Positions 1 to 9,629 of a DNA stretch of 64,000 nt are shown in pieces. Positions within the stretch are counted from its first letter, which is position 1. Each line of letters opens with the position of its first letter. The notes beneath the pieces were generated by a model. That model was given only the letters and a program-made list of their open reading frames with translations. It did not search any database and had not been told where the DNA came from. Source of the DNA: Buttiauxella sp. A111 (GTDB taxonomy: Bacteria > Pseudomonadota > Gammaproteobacteria > Enterobacterales > Enterobacteriaceae); the NCBI RefSeq assembly GCF_014189855.1, contig NZ_BJFN01000010.1, positions 1 to 64,000 on the forward strand, given 5' to 3'. The position numbers and the translations under genes were made by a program.

Positions 1-71
1 GCGCAGATGGTGAAGTTACCGATAAGAAGAGAAAGAGCCTTCCCGAGGGTGGTGAAGGAAAGGCCACATAA
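1..71 (+). CDS. Possible C-terminal end of maoP (yifE)
   Basis: An open frame enters from the left edge (first full codon at base 3) and ends at a TAA at 69-71. It encodes a short charged tail beginning ADGEVTDKK. In E. coli the neighbour of yifB on this side is maoP, a small protein of chromosome organisation transcribed toward yifB, and the position and strand fit. The tail itself does not clearly match the MaoP C-terminus I remember, so this rests on synteny only. Sequence left of the window would settle it. Confidence 0.3.
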   Translation, partial: ADGEVTDKKRKSLPEGGEGKAT

Positions 72-93
72 ATATGGTAAAGCCAGGAACAAA

Positions 94-123
94 AATGCCA
101 GTCAGTTGCTTAACTGACTGGCA
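94..123 (-). terminator. Intrinsic terminator of yifB
   Basis: A 12-bp perfect stem (TGCCAGTCAGTT with its complement, 96-107 and 112-123) has a GCTT loop. On the minus strand it is followed by five Ts (bases 95-91 read in reverse). It lies just beyond the yifB stop, so it most likely ends that transcript. It may also act on a plus-strand transcript from the left. Confidence 0.8.
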
Positions 124-144
124 TTAGGGCTAAGGCCCCATTTT

Positions 145-1665
145 TTATCCAATAAGCTGCTGTAAGTGAATCAGCAAGCGGTCGATTGCGCGATAGCTTA
201 GCGCCTCCAAAAGATGTTCCCGCTTTATCTTCTCGCACTCCTGAATATCTGCGATTGTTCGTGCAACTTTTAATAATCGATGCCATGCGCGAACTGATAA
301 TCCCAGTTTTAGCAACGTTGCTTCCAACCAAATCGCATCACTGTGCTCAATGACACAATGTTTGCGAATTTCATGGTTATCCAGCCTCGCGTTTAGCTTT
401 TGTTGGCGAATATATTGCCGCTGCTGTGTGGCGATGACCCGAGCTCTTACATCGCTGCTGCTTTCACTGCTCAGAACGGGATTGCTTAACATGCCGGATG
501 GAGGCAGGGGGATCTCGACCGATAAATCAAAGCGATCGAGAAAGGGCCCTGAAAGACGACTGAGATAGCGTAATGTCTGCTCGGGAGTGCAGCGATTATG
601 CTTGCCCTGGTAATGCCCTGTCGGGCTGGGATTCATCGCAGCTAGCAATTGGAAATTAGCCGGATAACTGATTTTGGCCCGAGTACGAGAGATGTGAATT
701 TCACCCGATTCTATAGGCTCACGTAATGCATCAAGCACACGACGTTCAAATTCCGGGAGCTCATCGAGAAACAGGACTCCGTTGTGCGCCAACGAGATTT
801 CACCGGGCCGGGGAATCGAACCGCCACCAACCATGGCACTTAGTGAAGCACTGTGGTGAGGCGCCCTGAATGGACGCTGACGCCACTGCTGCTGTAGCGT
901 ATGTGGATTGACCAGGCTGAGAATGGCCGCACTCTCCAATGCTTCGTTGTCGTTTAATGGCGGGAGCAGCGTTGTCAGACGGCTGACTAACATGGTTTTG
1001 CCCGTACCTGGTGGCCCAATGAGCAAGAGGTTGTGCCCACCCGCTGCTGTGATTTCCAGCGCTCGTTTCCCTTGGGACTGGCCAAAGATTTCATTGAGAT
1101 CTTGTCGATGCTCAATCTGCTGATGCTGTAGCTTTTCTGGGGCAGGCAATTCACCCTTGCCTTCCAGAAATGCGCATACCTCGGTGAGATGACTTGCAGT
1201 AAGGCAGCCTGCTTGCTCAATTAAGCCAAGTTCCGCAGCGTTTTCATCTGCAACAACAATCTTCTTCCCTGATTTTAAAGCCTCCATGGCAGACGAAATC
1301 GCGCCAGGGACGCCACGTAACGCACCGGTAAGCGCGAGTTCTCCAACGAACTCATATTGACTCAACTTATCGGTTGAGAGTTGCTCAGACGCTGCCAGCA
1401 GCGCTAGCGCGATGGGTAAGTCATACCTACCACCATCCTTCGGAAGATCTGCTGGCGCGAGATTTATGGTTATCTTACGGGCCGGAAAAACGTAACCACT
1501 ATTTATGATGGCACTTCGTACCCGGTCCCGTGCTTCACGGACGGTTGTTTCCGGCAAGCCAACCAGAGTCAAACCTGGCAATCCCTGGCTGATATGAACT
1601 TCTACGGTGACCAGCGGTGCGGCAATGCCTAAAGCTGCCCTTGTATTAACAACTGCCAGTGACAT
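145..1665 (-). CDS. yifB: YifB, ComM-like Mg-chelatase-family AAA+ ATPase
   Basis: This 506-residue protein has the same length and end-to-end similarity as E. coli YifB. An N-terminal Lon-protease-like domain (about 1-170, motif LPETTVREARDR) is followed by an AAA+/Mg-chelatase domain with Walker A GPPGTGKT near residue 220 and Walker B-like VLFLDELPEF near 300. A C-terminal helical domain contains SYRAIDRLL. The family includes ComM, a helicase that promotes branch migration in natural transformation; YifB's own role in enteric bacteria is poorly defined. The start at 1665 (ATG) has family-conserved residues MSL next to it. A terminator follows on the minus strand. It diverges from the ilv operon, with 356 bases between it and ilvL. 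Confidence 0.93.
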   Translation of the reverse strand: MSLAVVNTRAALGIAAPLVTVEVHISQGLPGLTLVGLPETTVREARDRVRSAIINSGYVFPARKITINLAPADLPKDGGRYDLPIALALLAASEQLSTDKLSQYEFVGELALTGALRGVPGAISSAMEALKSGKKIVVADENAAELGLIEQAGCLTASHLTEVCAFLEGKGELPAPEKLQHQQIEHRQDLNEIFGQSQGKRALEITAAGGHNLLLIGPPGTGKTMLVSRLTTLLPPLNDNEALESAAILSLVNPHTLQQQWRQRPFRAPHHSASLSAMVGGGSIPRPGEISLAHNGVLFLDELPEFERRVLDALREPIESGEIHISRTRAKISYPANFQLLAAMNPSPTGHYQGKHNRCTPEQTLRYLSRLSGPFLDRFDLSVEIPLPPSGMLSNPVLSSESSSDVRARVIATQQRQYIRQQKLNARLDNHEIRKHCVIEHSDAIWLEATLLKLGLSVRAWHRLLKVARTIADIQECEKIKREHLLEALSYRAIDRLLIHLQQLIG

Positions 1666-1951
1666 AGTTGGTTCCTCTGGGATGAGTTTTTATCCTGGCA
1701 GTTAGCAGATACCGTCAAAAGAGGTGAAATGCTATTTCTCGATAAGCCTTCCAGACTTTCGAGCGAGACATCTTATTTTGAAAACTATTCTGCGATGTGT
1801 ATTGCAAAAGATTTATTTATTGAGGGTGTTTTTGGTAAAGGAATAAGAGTTTGCTCTGCGTGAAATATTTTCACTATCGCGTTATCTACTGAAAACAAAT
1901 AGGTTTTCTGTAAGTCTATTTTTAAAGTCTTTCACTGGTCATAAAAAAATC

Positions 1952-1980
1952 TTGTGTATCTGGCTGAGCCTGTGATAACT
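1952..1980 (+). promoter_or_regulatory. Probable sigma-70 promoter of ilvGMEDA
   Basis: TTGTGT (1952-1957) and ATAACT (1975-1980) are separated by 17 bases, with an A/T-rich run just upstream of the -35. This places a start near 1987, about 35 bases before the ilvL start codon, as expected for the attenuated ilv leader. The rest of 1666-1951 is A/T-rich and contains no gene that I can see; it may hold an IHF or upstream activation region. Confidence 0.55.
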
Positions 1981-2021
1981 CTGTAGGCATTACTTCGAAC
2001 AAGTTGTCAGAACATACAAAT

Positions 2022-2120
2022 ATGAAAGCCCTTCTACAAGTGATTAGCCTAGTCGTGATTAGCGTGGTGGTGATTATTATCCCACCGTGCGGGGCTGCAC
2101 TTGGAGAAAGAAAGGCTTAA
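2022..2120 (+). CDS. ilvL: IlvL leader peptide (attenuation)
   Basis: This 32-codon open frame begins MKALLQVISL and is very rich in Leu, Val and Ile codons, including a VVVIII run. It closely matches the E. coli ilvGMEDA leader peptide, including the PPCGAAL segment. Ribosome stalling at these codons when branched-chain aminoacyl-tRNAs are scarce favours an antiterminator and lets transcription reach ilvG. The attenuator hairpin follows 23 bases after its stop. Confidence 0.95.
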   Translation: MKALLQVISLVVISVVVIIIPPCGAALGERKA

Positions 2121-2143
2121 AAATCAAGCCTGAATCGAAAAGA

Positions 2144-2174
2144 ACCCCCGCACCGAAAGGTCCGGGGGTTTTTT
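2144..2174 (+). terminator. ilv attenuator terminator
   Basis: A G/C stem (CCCCCG... with ...CCGGGGG) followed by a run of Ts lies between ilvL and ilvX. It is the attenuation terminator of the ilvGMEDA operon, controlled by translation of ilvL. Confidence 0.92.
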
Positions 2175-2203
2175 GTTGGGCAAAGAAATTCGGAGAGGAA
2201 CAG

Positions 2204-2257
2204 ATGATGCGTTACAGAATAAAATTCTGTTTCTCCGATAATGAGACGGGGAACTAA
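2204..2257 (+). CDS. ilvX: IlvX small protein
   Basis: A 17-codon open frame (an alternative ATG lies one codon in) is preceded by a strong ribosome site (GGAGAGGAAC) and ends two bases before the ilvG start. The peptide contains KFCFS and ends TGN, as in the 16-residue E. coli IlvX, a translated small protein of unknown function between ilvL and ilvG. The conserved C-terminus and the spacing support it being real. It may also couple translation into ilvG. Confidence 0.75.
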   Translation: MMRYRIKFCFSDNETGN

Positions 2258-2259
2258 CT

Positions 2260-3906
2260 ATGAATGGTGCACAGTGGGTGGTACATGCGTTGCGAGCGCA
2301 AGGGGTAGAGACTGTATTCGGCTATCCGGGTGGCGCAATAATGCCAGTTTACGATGCGTTATATGACGGTGGTGTAGAACATTTACTTTGCCGTCACGAG
2401 CAGGGCGCAGCCATGGCAGCCATTGGTTATGCTCGTTCTACTGGAAAAACAGGCGTTTGCATCGCAACTTCCGGGCCTGGTGCGACCAACTTAATAACAG
2501 GTCTTGCTGATGCGCTATTAGATTCCGTTCCAGTCGTTGCCATAACCGGCCAGGTTGCAGCTCCATTTATTGGTACTGACGCTTTCCAGGAAGTCGATGT
2601 TTTAGGATTGTCACTCGCCTGCACTAAACACAGTTTCCTCGTTGAATCTTTTGATGATTTGCCCCGCGTTCTCGCAGAAGCTTTTGAGATAGCAAACTCC
2701 GGTCGTCCAGGCCCAGTCTTGGTCGATATACCCAAAGACATCCAGCTTGCACAAGGCGACCTGGAGCCCTGGTTATCAACTGTTGAAGATGATGTTGAAA
2801 TGCCACGCGCAGAGCTGAACCTGGCCTTCGAAATGATTGCCAATGCTCGCAAACCGATGCTGTATGTTGGTGGTGGAGTTGGTATGGCTCAGGCTGTTCC
2901 TGCATTGCGTGAGTTCATCGCAGTTACCAACATGCCTTCAACCGTAACACTGAAAGGTTTGGGTGCGGTTCCGGCAGACAATCCATTTTATACCGGCATG
3001 TTAGGAATGCATGGCACCAAAGCGGCGAATCTTGCCGTGCAAGAGTGTGACTTGCTGATTGCTGTGGGCGCACGTTTTGATGACCGCGTAACGGGCAAAC
3101 TGAATACCTTTGCCCCACATGCCAAAGTGATTCATATGGATATCGACCCGGCGGAATTGAGCAAGTTGCGCCAGGCGCATGTCGGATTGCAGGGGGATTT
3201 GACTCAGTTATTGCAGGCTCTGCAACAACCGTTGGATATCACTGAGTGGCAGCAGGAAGTTGCGACCTTACGTGCCGAAAACCCGTGGCGTTACGATCAT
3301 CCAGGTGAAGCCATTTTTGCTCCGCTGTTGCTGAAGCAAATCTCCGACCGTAAACCACAAGAATGCGTGGTGACCACCGATGTGGGCCAGCACCAAATGT
3401 GGACGGCTCAACATATGTCCTTTACTCGACCGGAGAACTTCATCACGTCGAGTGGTTTAGGGACGATGGGCTTTGGGTTACCAGCGGCAGTAGGGGCGCA
3501 AGTAGCCCGGCCGAACGATACGGTAATCTGTATCTCCGGTGATGGCTCCTTCATGATGAATGTTCAGGAGTTGGGCACCGTAAAACGAAAACAGCTGCCG
3601 TTGAAAATCGTTTTACTGGATAACCAACGTTTAGGGATGGTTCGCCAGTGGCAGCAGATGTTTTTCTCCGAACGTTACAGCGAAACCAACCTCTCTGATA
3701 ACCCCGATTTCCTCACGCTGGCCAGCGCCTTCGGTATCCCTGGCCTTCACATTACCCGTAAAGACCAGGTCGAAGCCGCCATCGACACCATGCTGAATAG
3801 CGATGGCCCGTACATGCTTCACGTCTCAATTGATGAGTATGAAAACGTCTGGCCGTTGGTACCACCCGGTGCCAGTAACTCACAAATGCTGGAGAAATTA
3901 TCATGA
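2260..3906 (+). CDS. ilvG: Acetolactate synthase II large subunit
   Basis: This 548-residue thiamine-diphosphate enzyme condenses pyruvate with pyruvate or 2-oxobutyrate in valine/leucine/isoleucine synthesis. It has an N-terminal ThDP domain ([18 protein letters not shown] with the catalytic Glu), a central FAD-binding domain, and a C-terminal ThDP-Mg domain with the [12 protein letters not shown] motif near residue 425. The gene is uninterrupted, unlike the frameshifted ilvG of E. coli K-12, so isozyme II should be active. Isozyme II is known to be comparatively valine-resistant. It overlaps ilvM by four bases (ATGA). Confidence 0.97.
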   Translation: MNGAQWVVHALRAQGVETVFGYPGGAIMPVYDALYDGGVEHLLCRHEQGAAMAAIGYARSTGKTGVCIATSGPGATNLITGLADALLDSVPVVAITGQVAAPFIGTDAFQEVDVLGLSLACTKHSFLVESFDDLPRVLAEAFEIANSGRPGPVLVDIPKDIQLAQGDLEPWLSTVEDDVEMPRAELNLAFEMIANARKPMLYVGGGVGMAQAVPALREFIAVTNMPSTVTLKGLGAVPADNPFYTGMLGMHGTKAANLAVQECDLLIAVGARFDDRVTGKLNTFAPHAKVIHMDIDPAELSKLRQAHVGLQGDLTQLLQALQQPLDITEWQQEVATLRAENPWRYDHPGEAIFAPLLLKQISDRKPQECVVTTDVGQHQMWTAQHMSFTRPENFITSSGLGTMGFGLPAAVGAQVARPNDTVICISGDGSFMMNVQELGTVKRKQLPLKIVLLDNQRLGMVRQWQQMFFSERYSETNLSDNPDFLTLASAFGIPGLHITRKDQVEAAIDTMLNSDGPYMLHVSIDEYENVWPLVPPGASNSQMLEKLS

Positions 3907-4160
3907 TGCAACATCAGCTCGCTGTGCAGGCCCGTTTTCGTCCTGAAACCCTGGAGCGCGTGTTACGCGTCGTGCGCCACCGCGGTTTTCAGGTGTGTTC
4001 TATGAACATGGTCACGCTGGGGAATACCGACGATATTAATATTGAATTGACCGTTGCCAGCCTGCGTCCAGTCGAATTACTGTTTAGTCAATTAAGCAAA
4101 CTGGTTGACGTGGGCCGCGTCGAAATCCAGCACCAAACAACACAACAAATCCGCGCCTGA
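3903..4160 (+). CDS. ilvM: Acetolactate synthase II small subunit
   Basis: This 85-residue ACT-domain protein begins MMQHQ and contains [13 protein letters not shown] and NIELTVAS, as in E. coli IlvM (87 residues). It is the small subunit needed for full activity and stability of the IlvG enzyme. Its start overlaps the ilvG stop (ATGA), which implies translational coupling and balanced subunit production. ilvE follows 19 bases later. Confidence 0.95.
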   Translation: MMQHQLAVQARFRPETLERVLRVVRHRGFQVCSMNMVTLGNTDDINIELTVASLRPVELLFSQLSKLVDVGRVEIQHQTTQQIRA

Positions 4161-4179
4161 GCGTAGAAGGAAGAGAATA

Positions 4180-5112
4180 ATGACAACGAAGAAAGCTGAT
4201 TACATCTGGTTCAATGGTGAGATGACGCCGTGGGGCGAGGCAAAGGTTCACGTAATGTCTCACGCACTGCATTACGGGACATCGGTATTTGAAGGCATCC
4301 GTTGCTACGAATCTCACATTGGTCCAGTGGTGTTCCGCCATCGCGAACATATGCAGCGTCTGCGTGATTCAGCAAAAATCTATCGTTTCCCTGTATCGCA
4401 AAGCGTTGATGAGCTGATGGAAGCTTGCCGCGCCGTTATTCGCAAAAACAATCTGACCAGCGCATACATCCGCCCGTTAGTGTTTGTTGGTGATGTCGGT
4501 ATGGGCGTGAACCCACCAGACGGATACACCACTGATGTGATCATCGCAGCCTTCCCATGGGGTGCATATCTCGGTGCAGAAGCGCTGGATCAAGGGATCG
4601 ATGCGATGGTCTCCTCCTGGAACCGTGTGGCGCCAAACACCATTCCTACAGCTGCGAAAGCAGGGGGTAACTATCTTTCTTCCTTGCTGGTTGGCAGCGA
4701 AGCGCGCCGCCATGGTTATCAGGAAGGGATTGCGCTCGACGTGAACGGTTACATCTCCGAAGGTGCGGGCGAAAACCTGTTTGAAGTGAAAGATGGCATT
4801 CTGTTTACCCCTCCGTTTACCTCATCCGCGCTGCCGGGCATTACTCGCGACGCCATCATTAAACTGGCGAAAGATATGGGTATCGAAGTGCGCGAACAAG
4901 TGTTGTCTCGCGAATCACTCTATCTGGCGGATGAAGTGTTTATGTCCGGCACAGCGGCAGAAATCACGCCAGTTCGTAGCGTTGATGGTATTCAGGTGGG
5001 CGAAGGTCGTTGTGGCCCGGTCACCAAACGCATTCAACAGGCTTTCTTTGGCCTGTTTACGGGTGAGACTGAAGATAAATGGGGCTGGTTAGATCCAGTA
5101 AACCCGCAGTAA
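4180..5112 (+). CDS. ilvE: Branched-chain amino acid aminotransferase
   Basis: This 310-residue fold-type IV PLP enzyme carries out the final transamination giving valine, leucine and isoleucine, with glutamate as amino donor. The start MTTKKADYIW at 4180 has a good ribosome site (GGAAGAG) and matches the E. coli protein (309 residues). The open frame extends upstream into ilvM, but that part is not family-like. Visible motifs are HYGTSVFEGIR, the PLP lysine in PTAAKAGGNY near residue 160, and EGAGENLF. It is third in ilvGMEDA. Confidence 0.97.
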   Translation: MTTKKADYIWFNGEMTPWGEAKVHVMSHALHYGTSVFEGIRCYESHIGPVVFRHREHMQRLRDSAKIYRFPVSQSVDELMEACRAVIRKNNLTSAYIRPLVFVGDVGMGVNPPDGYTTDVIIAAFPWGAYLGAEALDQGIDAMVSSWNRVAPNTIPTAAKAGGNYLSSLLVGSEARRHGYQEGIALDVNGYISEGAGENLFEVKDGILFTPPFTSSALPGITRDAIIKLAKDMGIEVREQVLSRESLYLADEVFMSGTAAEITPVRSVDGIQVGEGRCGPVTKRIQQAFFGLFTGETEDKWGWLDPVNPQ

Positions 5113-5175
5113 AAAATGATAATCAAGCGGATGGCGATAGATCGTCCGCTCTCAGACAGACGGGAGTAAATAAGC

Positions 5176-7026
5176 ATGCCTAAGTACCGTTCAGCCACCA
5201 CCACCCACGGCCGTAATATGGCGGGTGCCCGCGCTTTGTGGCGCGCAACTGGGATGACTGATGCCGATTTCGGCAAGCCAATTATTGCGGTAGTGAACTC
5301 CTTTACCCAATTCGTACCAGGCCACGTACACCTGCGCGATTTGGGAAAACTGGTTGCCGAACAAATTGAAGCCTCCGGTGGCGTGGCAAAAGAATTCAAC
5401 ACCATTGCCGTTGATGACGGTATCGCCATGGGACACGGCGGCATGCTTTATTCTCTGCCGTCACGCGAGCTGATTGCCGACTCCGTGGAATACATGGTGA
5501 ACGCACACTGCGCCGATGCGATGGTGTGTATCTCCAACTGCGACAAAATCACCCCAGGGATGTTAATGGCCTCTTTGCGCCTGAACATTCCGGTTATTTT
5601 TGTTTCTGGCGGCCCGATGGAAGCCGGGAAAACCAAGCTGTCTGATCAAATCATCAAGCTGGATCTGGTTGATGCGATGATTCAGGGTGCCGATCCGAAG
5701 GTCAGTGACGAGCAAAGCGAGCAGATTGAACGTTCCGCATGCCCAACTTGCGGCTCTTGTTCAGGTATGTTCACCGCCAACTCGATGAACTGCCTGACCG
5801 AGGCGCTGGGCTTATCCCAACCGGGTAACGGATCTTTGCTGGCAACACACTCCGATCGTAAAGAGCTGTTCTTGAATGCCGGCAAACGTATCGTCTCCCT
5901 GACCAAGCGTTATTACGAACAAGATGATGAAAGTGCGTTGCCACGCAGTATCGCCAGTAAAAAAGCTTTTGAGAACGCCATGACGTTGGATGTTGCGATG
6001 GGTGGCTCGACCAATACCGTTTTGCATTTGCTGGCTGCGGCTCAGGAAGCTGAAATCGACTTCACGATGACTGACATCGACCAGCTTTCTCGCAAAGTGC
6101 CTCAGTTGTGTAAAGTCGCGCCAAGCACCCAGAAATACCATATGGAAGATGTGCACCGCGCGGGCGGCGTCATCGGTATTTTGGGCGAGTTGGATCGTGG
6201 TGGTTTATTGCATCGTGACGTGAAAAACGTGTTGGGCCTGACGCTGTCGCAAACGCTGGAACAGTACGACGTCATGCTGACCAAAGACGAAAGCGTGAAA
6301 AGCATGTTCTCTGCGGGCCCGGCGGGTATTCGTACCACTAAGGCGTTCTCACAATCTTGCCGTTGGGATTCTCTGGACGTTGACCGTAAAGAAGGTTGTA
6401 TCCGTTCCAAAGAGCATGCGTACAGCCAGGAAGGTGGTTTGGCGGTTCTGTACGGCAACTTCGCGGAAAATGGCTGTATCGTGAAAACCGCAGGCGTGGA
6501 CGATGAAAGCCTGGTGTTCCGTGGCCCTGCAAAAGTCTACGAGAGCCAGGATGATGCGGTTGAAGCCATCCTTGGTGGAAAAGTTGTGGCGGGCGACGTC
6601 GTCGTCATTCGCTACGAAGGGCCAAAAGGCGGGCCGGGCATGCAAGAGATGCTCTACCCAACGACTTTCCTGAAATCTATGGGCCTCGGAAAATCTTGTG
6701 CTCTGATCACGGATGGCCGTTTCTCTGGTGGTACGTCTGGTTTGTCTATTGGCCACGTTTCTCCAGAAGCGGCAAGCGGCGGCAATATCGCACTGATTGA
6801 AGATGGCGACATGATTGCGATTGATATCCCGTCTCGTGGTATCCAACTGGAACTGTCGGAGCAACAAATGGCAGCTCGTCGTGAAGCGCAAGAAGCTCGC
6901 GGTGATCAGGCCTGGACTCCACTTGCGCGTGAACGTCAGGTCTCCTTCGCTCTGCGCGCTTACGCCATGCTTGCCACCAGTGCTGATAAAGGTGCGGTGC
7001 GCGATAAAAGTAAGCTTGGAGGCTAA
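5176..7026 (+). CDS. ilvD: Dihydroxy-acid dehydratase
   Basis: This 616-residue enzyme dehydrates 2,3-dihydroxy-3-methyl acids to the 2-oxo acids that IlvE transaminates. Family cysteines that bind the iron-sulfur cluster are seen in CISNCDK (near residue 120) and [11 protein letters not shown] (near 193). The C-terminal part carries [12 protein letters not shown]. Length and sequence match E. coli IlvD. A 63-base spacer separates it from ilvE, and its stop overlaps the upstream in-frame ATG of ilvA. Confidence 0.97.
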   Translation: MPKYRSATTTHGRNMAGARALWRATGMTDADFGKPIIAVVNSFTQFVPGHVHLRDLGKLVAEQIEASGGVAKEFNTIAVDDGIAMGHGGMLYSLPSRELIADSVEYMVNAHCADAMVCISNCDKITPGMLMASLRLNIPVIFVSGGPMEAGKTKLSDQIIKLDLVDAMIQGADPKVSDEQSEQIERSACPTCGSCSGMFTANSMNCLTEALGLSQPGNGSLLATHSDRKELFLNAGKRIVSLTKRYYEQDDESALPRSIASKKAFENAMTLDVAMGGSTNTVLHLLAAAQEAEIDFTMTDIDQLSRKVPQLCKVAPSTQKYHMEDVHRAGGVIGILGELDRGGLLHRDVKNVLGLTLSQTLEQYDVMLTKDESVKSMFSAGPAGIRTTKAFSQSCRWDSLDVDRKEGCIRSKEHAYSQEGGLAVLYGNFAENGCIVKTAGVDDESLVFRGPAKVYESQDDAVEAILGGKVVAGDVVVIRYEGPKGGPGMQEMLYPTTFLKSMGLGKSCALITDGRFSGGTSGLSIGHVSPEAASGGNIALIEDGDMIAIDIPSRGIQLELSEQQMAARREAQEARGDQAWTPLARERQVSFALRAYAMLATSADKGAVRDKSKLGG

Positions 7027-7028
7027 TG

Positions 7029-8573
7029 ATGGCCGAATCACAACCGCTACCAGACGCCCCTTGCGGGGCGGAATATCTGCGAGCCGTGCTGCGCGCTCCG
7101 GTTTACGAAGTTGCGCAGGTCACGCCATTGCAGAAGATGGAAAAGCTGTCGTCACGTCTGGATAACGTCATTCTGGTGAAACGTGAAGATCGCCAGCCGG
7201 TGCACAGTTTTAAACTGCGCGGCGCGTATTCGATGATTGCTGGACTGAACAGCGAGCAAAAAGCCAGTGGCGTGATTACGGCATCGGCGGGCAACCACGC
7301 CCAGGGCGTGGCGCTTTCTTCAACGCGTTTGGGCATTAAATCTTTGATAGTCATGCCGGTGACCACGGCGGATATCAAAGTGGATGCTGTCAGAGCGTTT
7401 GGCGGTGAAGTGCTTCTGCATGGCGCAAACTTTGATGAAGCGAAGGCTCGCGCCATCGAACTTTCGCAACAGCAGGGTTTCACTTACGTGCCTCCGTTCG
7501 ACCATCCGGCAGTGATTGCCGGACAGGGCACGCTGGCGCTTGAGCTGCTGCAACAGGATGCGCATATCGATCGCGTATTTGTACCTGTTGGCGGTGGCGG
7601 TTTGGCAGCGGGTGTTGCGGTGTTGATCAAGCAGTTGATGCCGCAAATCAAAGTGATTGCCGTCGAAGCAGAAGATTCAGCCTGTCTGAAAGCGGCATTG
7701 GATGCGGGCAAGCCGGTTGATCTGGCGCGTGTGGGTTTGTTTGCTGAAGGCGTAGCGGTAAAGCGCATTGGCGATGAAACTTTCCGTCTGTGCCAGGAAT
7801 ATCTCGACGACATCATCACCGTAGATAGCGATGCAATCTGCGCCGCCATGAAAGATTTGTTCGAAGATGTTCGTGCTGTTGCGGAGCCGTCTGGCGCTTT
7901 AGCGCTGGCGGGCATGAAGAAGTATATCCAGCAGCATCAGATCCGTGGCGAGCGCCTTGCGCATGTGCTTTCAGGTGCTAACGTCAATTTCCACGGTCTG
8001 CGTTACGTATCTGAACGTTGCGAATTGGGCGAACAGCGTGAAGCATTGCTGGCCGTCACCATTCCTGAGCAAAAAGGCAGCTTCCTGAAATTCTGCCAGG
8101 TGCTGGGTGGGCGTTCGGTCACCGAGTTTAACTATCGTTATTCCAGTTCGTCAGATGCCTGCATTTTCGTGGGGGTTCGTCTGACACGCGGCGTAGAAGA
8201 GCGGCACGAGATTATCGCACTGCTGAACGAAAATGGTTATGGCGTGGTCGATCTTTCTGATGACGAGATGGCGAAACTGCACGTGCGCTACATGGTGGGT
8301 GGGCGTCCGTCTAAGCCATTGCGCGAGCGGTTGTACAGTTTCGAATTCCCGGAATCACCAGGTGCTTTGCTGAAATTCCTGCAAACACTGGGGACGCACT
8401 GGAATATCTCGCTGTTCCACTACCGTAGCCACGGTACGGATTATGGTCGTGTGCTGGCGGCATTCGAACTGGGCGATAACGAGCCTGATTTCGAAACCCG
8501 GCTTAACGAGCTGGGCTACGATTGCCATGACGAATCTAACAATCCGGCGTTCCGTTTCTTCCTGGCGGGTTAG
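7029..8573 (+). CDS. ilvA: Threonine deaminase (biosynthetic)
   Basis: This 514-residue PLP enzyme converts threonine to 2-oxobutyrate, the first step to isoleucine. The N-terminal catalytic domain shows the PLP lysine in HSFKLRGAY (near residue 61), SAGNHAQG and the phosphate-binding GGGGLAAG. Two C-terminal ACT-like regulatory domains (about 325-514) carry the isoleucine/valine control site of the family. The start chosen is the second of two adjacent ATGs (7026 and 7029), matching the E. coli MADSQ start. Its stop overlaps the ilvY stop on the other strand by four bases. Confidence 0.97.
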   Translation: MAESQPLPDAPCGAEYLRAVLRAPVYEVAQVTPLQKMEKLSSRLDNVILVKREDRQPVHSFKLRGAYSMIAGLNSEQKASGVITASAGNHAQGVALSSTRLGIKSLIVMPVTTADIKVDAVRAFGGEVLLHGANFDEAKARAIELSQQQGFTYVPPFDHPAVIAGQGTLALELLQQDAHIDRVFVPVGGGGLAAGVAVLIKQLMPQIKVIAVEAEDSACLKAALDAGKPVDLARVGLFAEGVAVKRIGDETFRLCQEYLDDIITVDSDAICAAMKDLFEDVRAVAEPSGALALAGMKKYIQQHQIRGERLAHVLSGANVNFHGLRYVSERCELGEQREALLAVTIPEQKGSFLKFCQVLGGRSVTEFNYRYSSSSDACIFVGVRLTRGVEERHEIIALLNENGYGVVDLSDDEMAKLHVRYMVGGRPSKPLRERLYSFEFPESPGALLKFLQTLGTHWNISLFHYRSHGTDYGRVLAAFELGDNEPDFETRLNELGYDCHDESNNPAFRFFLAG

Positions 8574-9463
8574 TAACTGCCGGGCAGTAACTTCCAGAAC
8601 GCATGAACAAGCGGCTCATTGAGCCGCTTTTTTTGTACACAAACGCCTAGCTCGAACGGCGTGGTTTCATCGCTGCGTTCCAGTATCTGCACGCGGTTAC
8701 GTACCGGCTCAGGGCTATTTTCCAGCACGATTTCGGGAATCAACGCCACGCCGCAGCCCAATGCCACCATCGAAACCATTGCTTCATGCCCCGCGACAGT
8801 CGCGTAAATAAACGGATTACTGATTTTTTGTCGGCGAAACCATAGCTCAATGCGGCGGCGTACCGGTCCTTGATCCGGCAAAATAAACGGTACTTTTGCC
8901 CAGTCGGGATCGGGCTGATTCACTTGCGCACGAACCGGGCAGGGCAACGCCGGGGCGATAAGTGCCACAGATAAGTTATCCAGAATCGAGAATGCAATAC
9001 CTGGAGGCAATGTCTCAGGTTTGCCTGCAATAGCGATATCAGCCTCGTCAGAATCCACTTTTTCTACGGCGTCGGCGGCATCGCCCGTGGTCAGTTTTAT
9101 CTCCACGTTGGGGTGCTCCGCACGGAATCTATCGAGAATGGGGGGTAAATGACTGTACGCAGCGGTGACGGAGCAAAAAAGATGTAACTCCCCGGTGAGC
9201 GACGGCCCTTCCTGCCCAATGGTGTGGCGCATTTGCTGATATTGCAAAAGGGTATGTTGGGCGAACTGTTTGAGTTGTTCTCCGGCTTCCGTCAGCGTAA
9301 CGGTGCGGTTATCGCGTAAAAACAAGGGTTGACCCAGATCGTCTTCAAGGCGCTGGATCTGGCGCGAAAGCGTCGAAGGGCTCACGTGCATCGCACGTGC
9401 ACTTCTGCCGAAATGGCGACTTTCCGCAAGATGAAGGAACGTTTTCAGATCGCGCAAATCCAT
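8570..9463 (-). CDS. ilvY: IlvY, LysR-family activator of ilvC
   Basis: This 297-residue LysR regulator has an N-terminal winged helix-turn-helix (about 1-60, SARAMHVSPSTLSRQIQRLE) and a C-terminal effector domain. In E. coli, IlvY activates ilvC in response to acetolactate or acetohydroxybutyrate. I use the MDLRDLKTF start at 9463, as in E. coli, rather than upstream codons at 9472. It is divergent from ilvC with a shared operator region, and convergent with ilvA, whose terminator lies within its last codons. Confidence 0.95.
   Translation of the reverse strand: MDLRDLKTFLHLAESRHFGRSARAMHVSPSTLSRQIQRLEDDLGQPLFLRDNRTVTLTEAGEQLKQFAQHTLLQYQQMRHTIGQEGPSLTGELHLFCSVTAAYSHLPPILDRFRAEHPNVEIKLTTGDAADAVEKVDSDEADIAIAGKPETLPPGIAFSILDNLSVALIAPALPCPVRAQVNQPDPDWAKVPFILPDQGPVRRRIELWFRRQKISNPFIYATVAGHEAMVSMVALGCGVALIPEIVLENSPEPVRNRVQILERSDETTPFELGVCVQKKRLNEPLVHAFWKLLPGSY
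8609..8634 (+). terminator. ilvGMEDA terminator, inside the ilvY coding region
   Basis: AAGCGGCTC pairs with GAGCCGCTT across a three-base loop, followed by a run of seven Ts on the plus strand. It sits 36 bases after the ilvA stop, inside the 3' end of the convergent ilvY gene. It is well placed to end the ilvGMEDA transcript. Confidence 0.88.
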
Positions 9464-9484
9464 GGTCATCAACCCTCATTTCTA

Positions 9485-9534
9485 CGTTGCAAAAATTGCA
9501 ACGTCACGTTGTTAATATATCAATTTAAGCAACG
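9485..9534. promoter_or_regulatory. IlvY operator region between ilvY and ilvC
   Basis: A dyad CGTTGCAA-N3-TTGCAACG (9485-9503) is followed by a weaker one, CGTTG (9507-9511) with CAACG (9530-9534). They lie between the divergent starts of ilvY and ilvC, where E. coli has tandem IlvY operators overlapping both promoters. A TATAGT-like -10 for ilvC follows near 9548. Confidence 0.7.
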
Positions 9535-9629
9535 CGTTTCCTGTCATATAGTGAATTCATTATCGCAAGCAAGACACGGCTGGCGAACCTTACAAAAGCA
9601 CAACACGACAATGACGGAGTACCACTACG

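Noticed and set aside
6349-7041. 230-codon minus-strand frame opposite ilvD
   Set aside because: Shadow frame with no recognisable domain or ribosome site.
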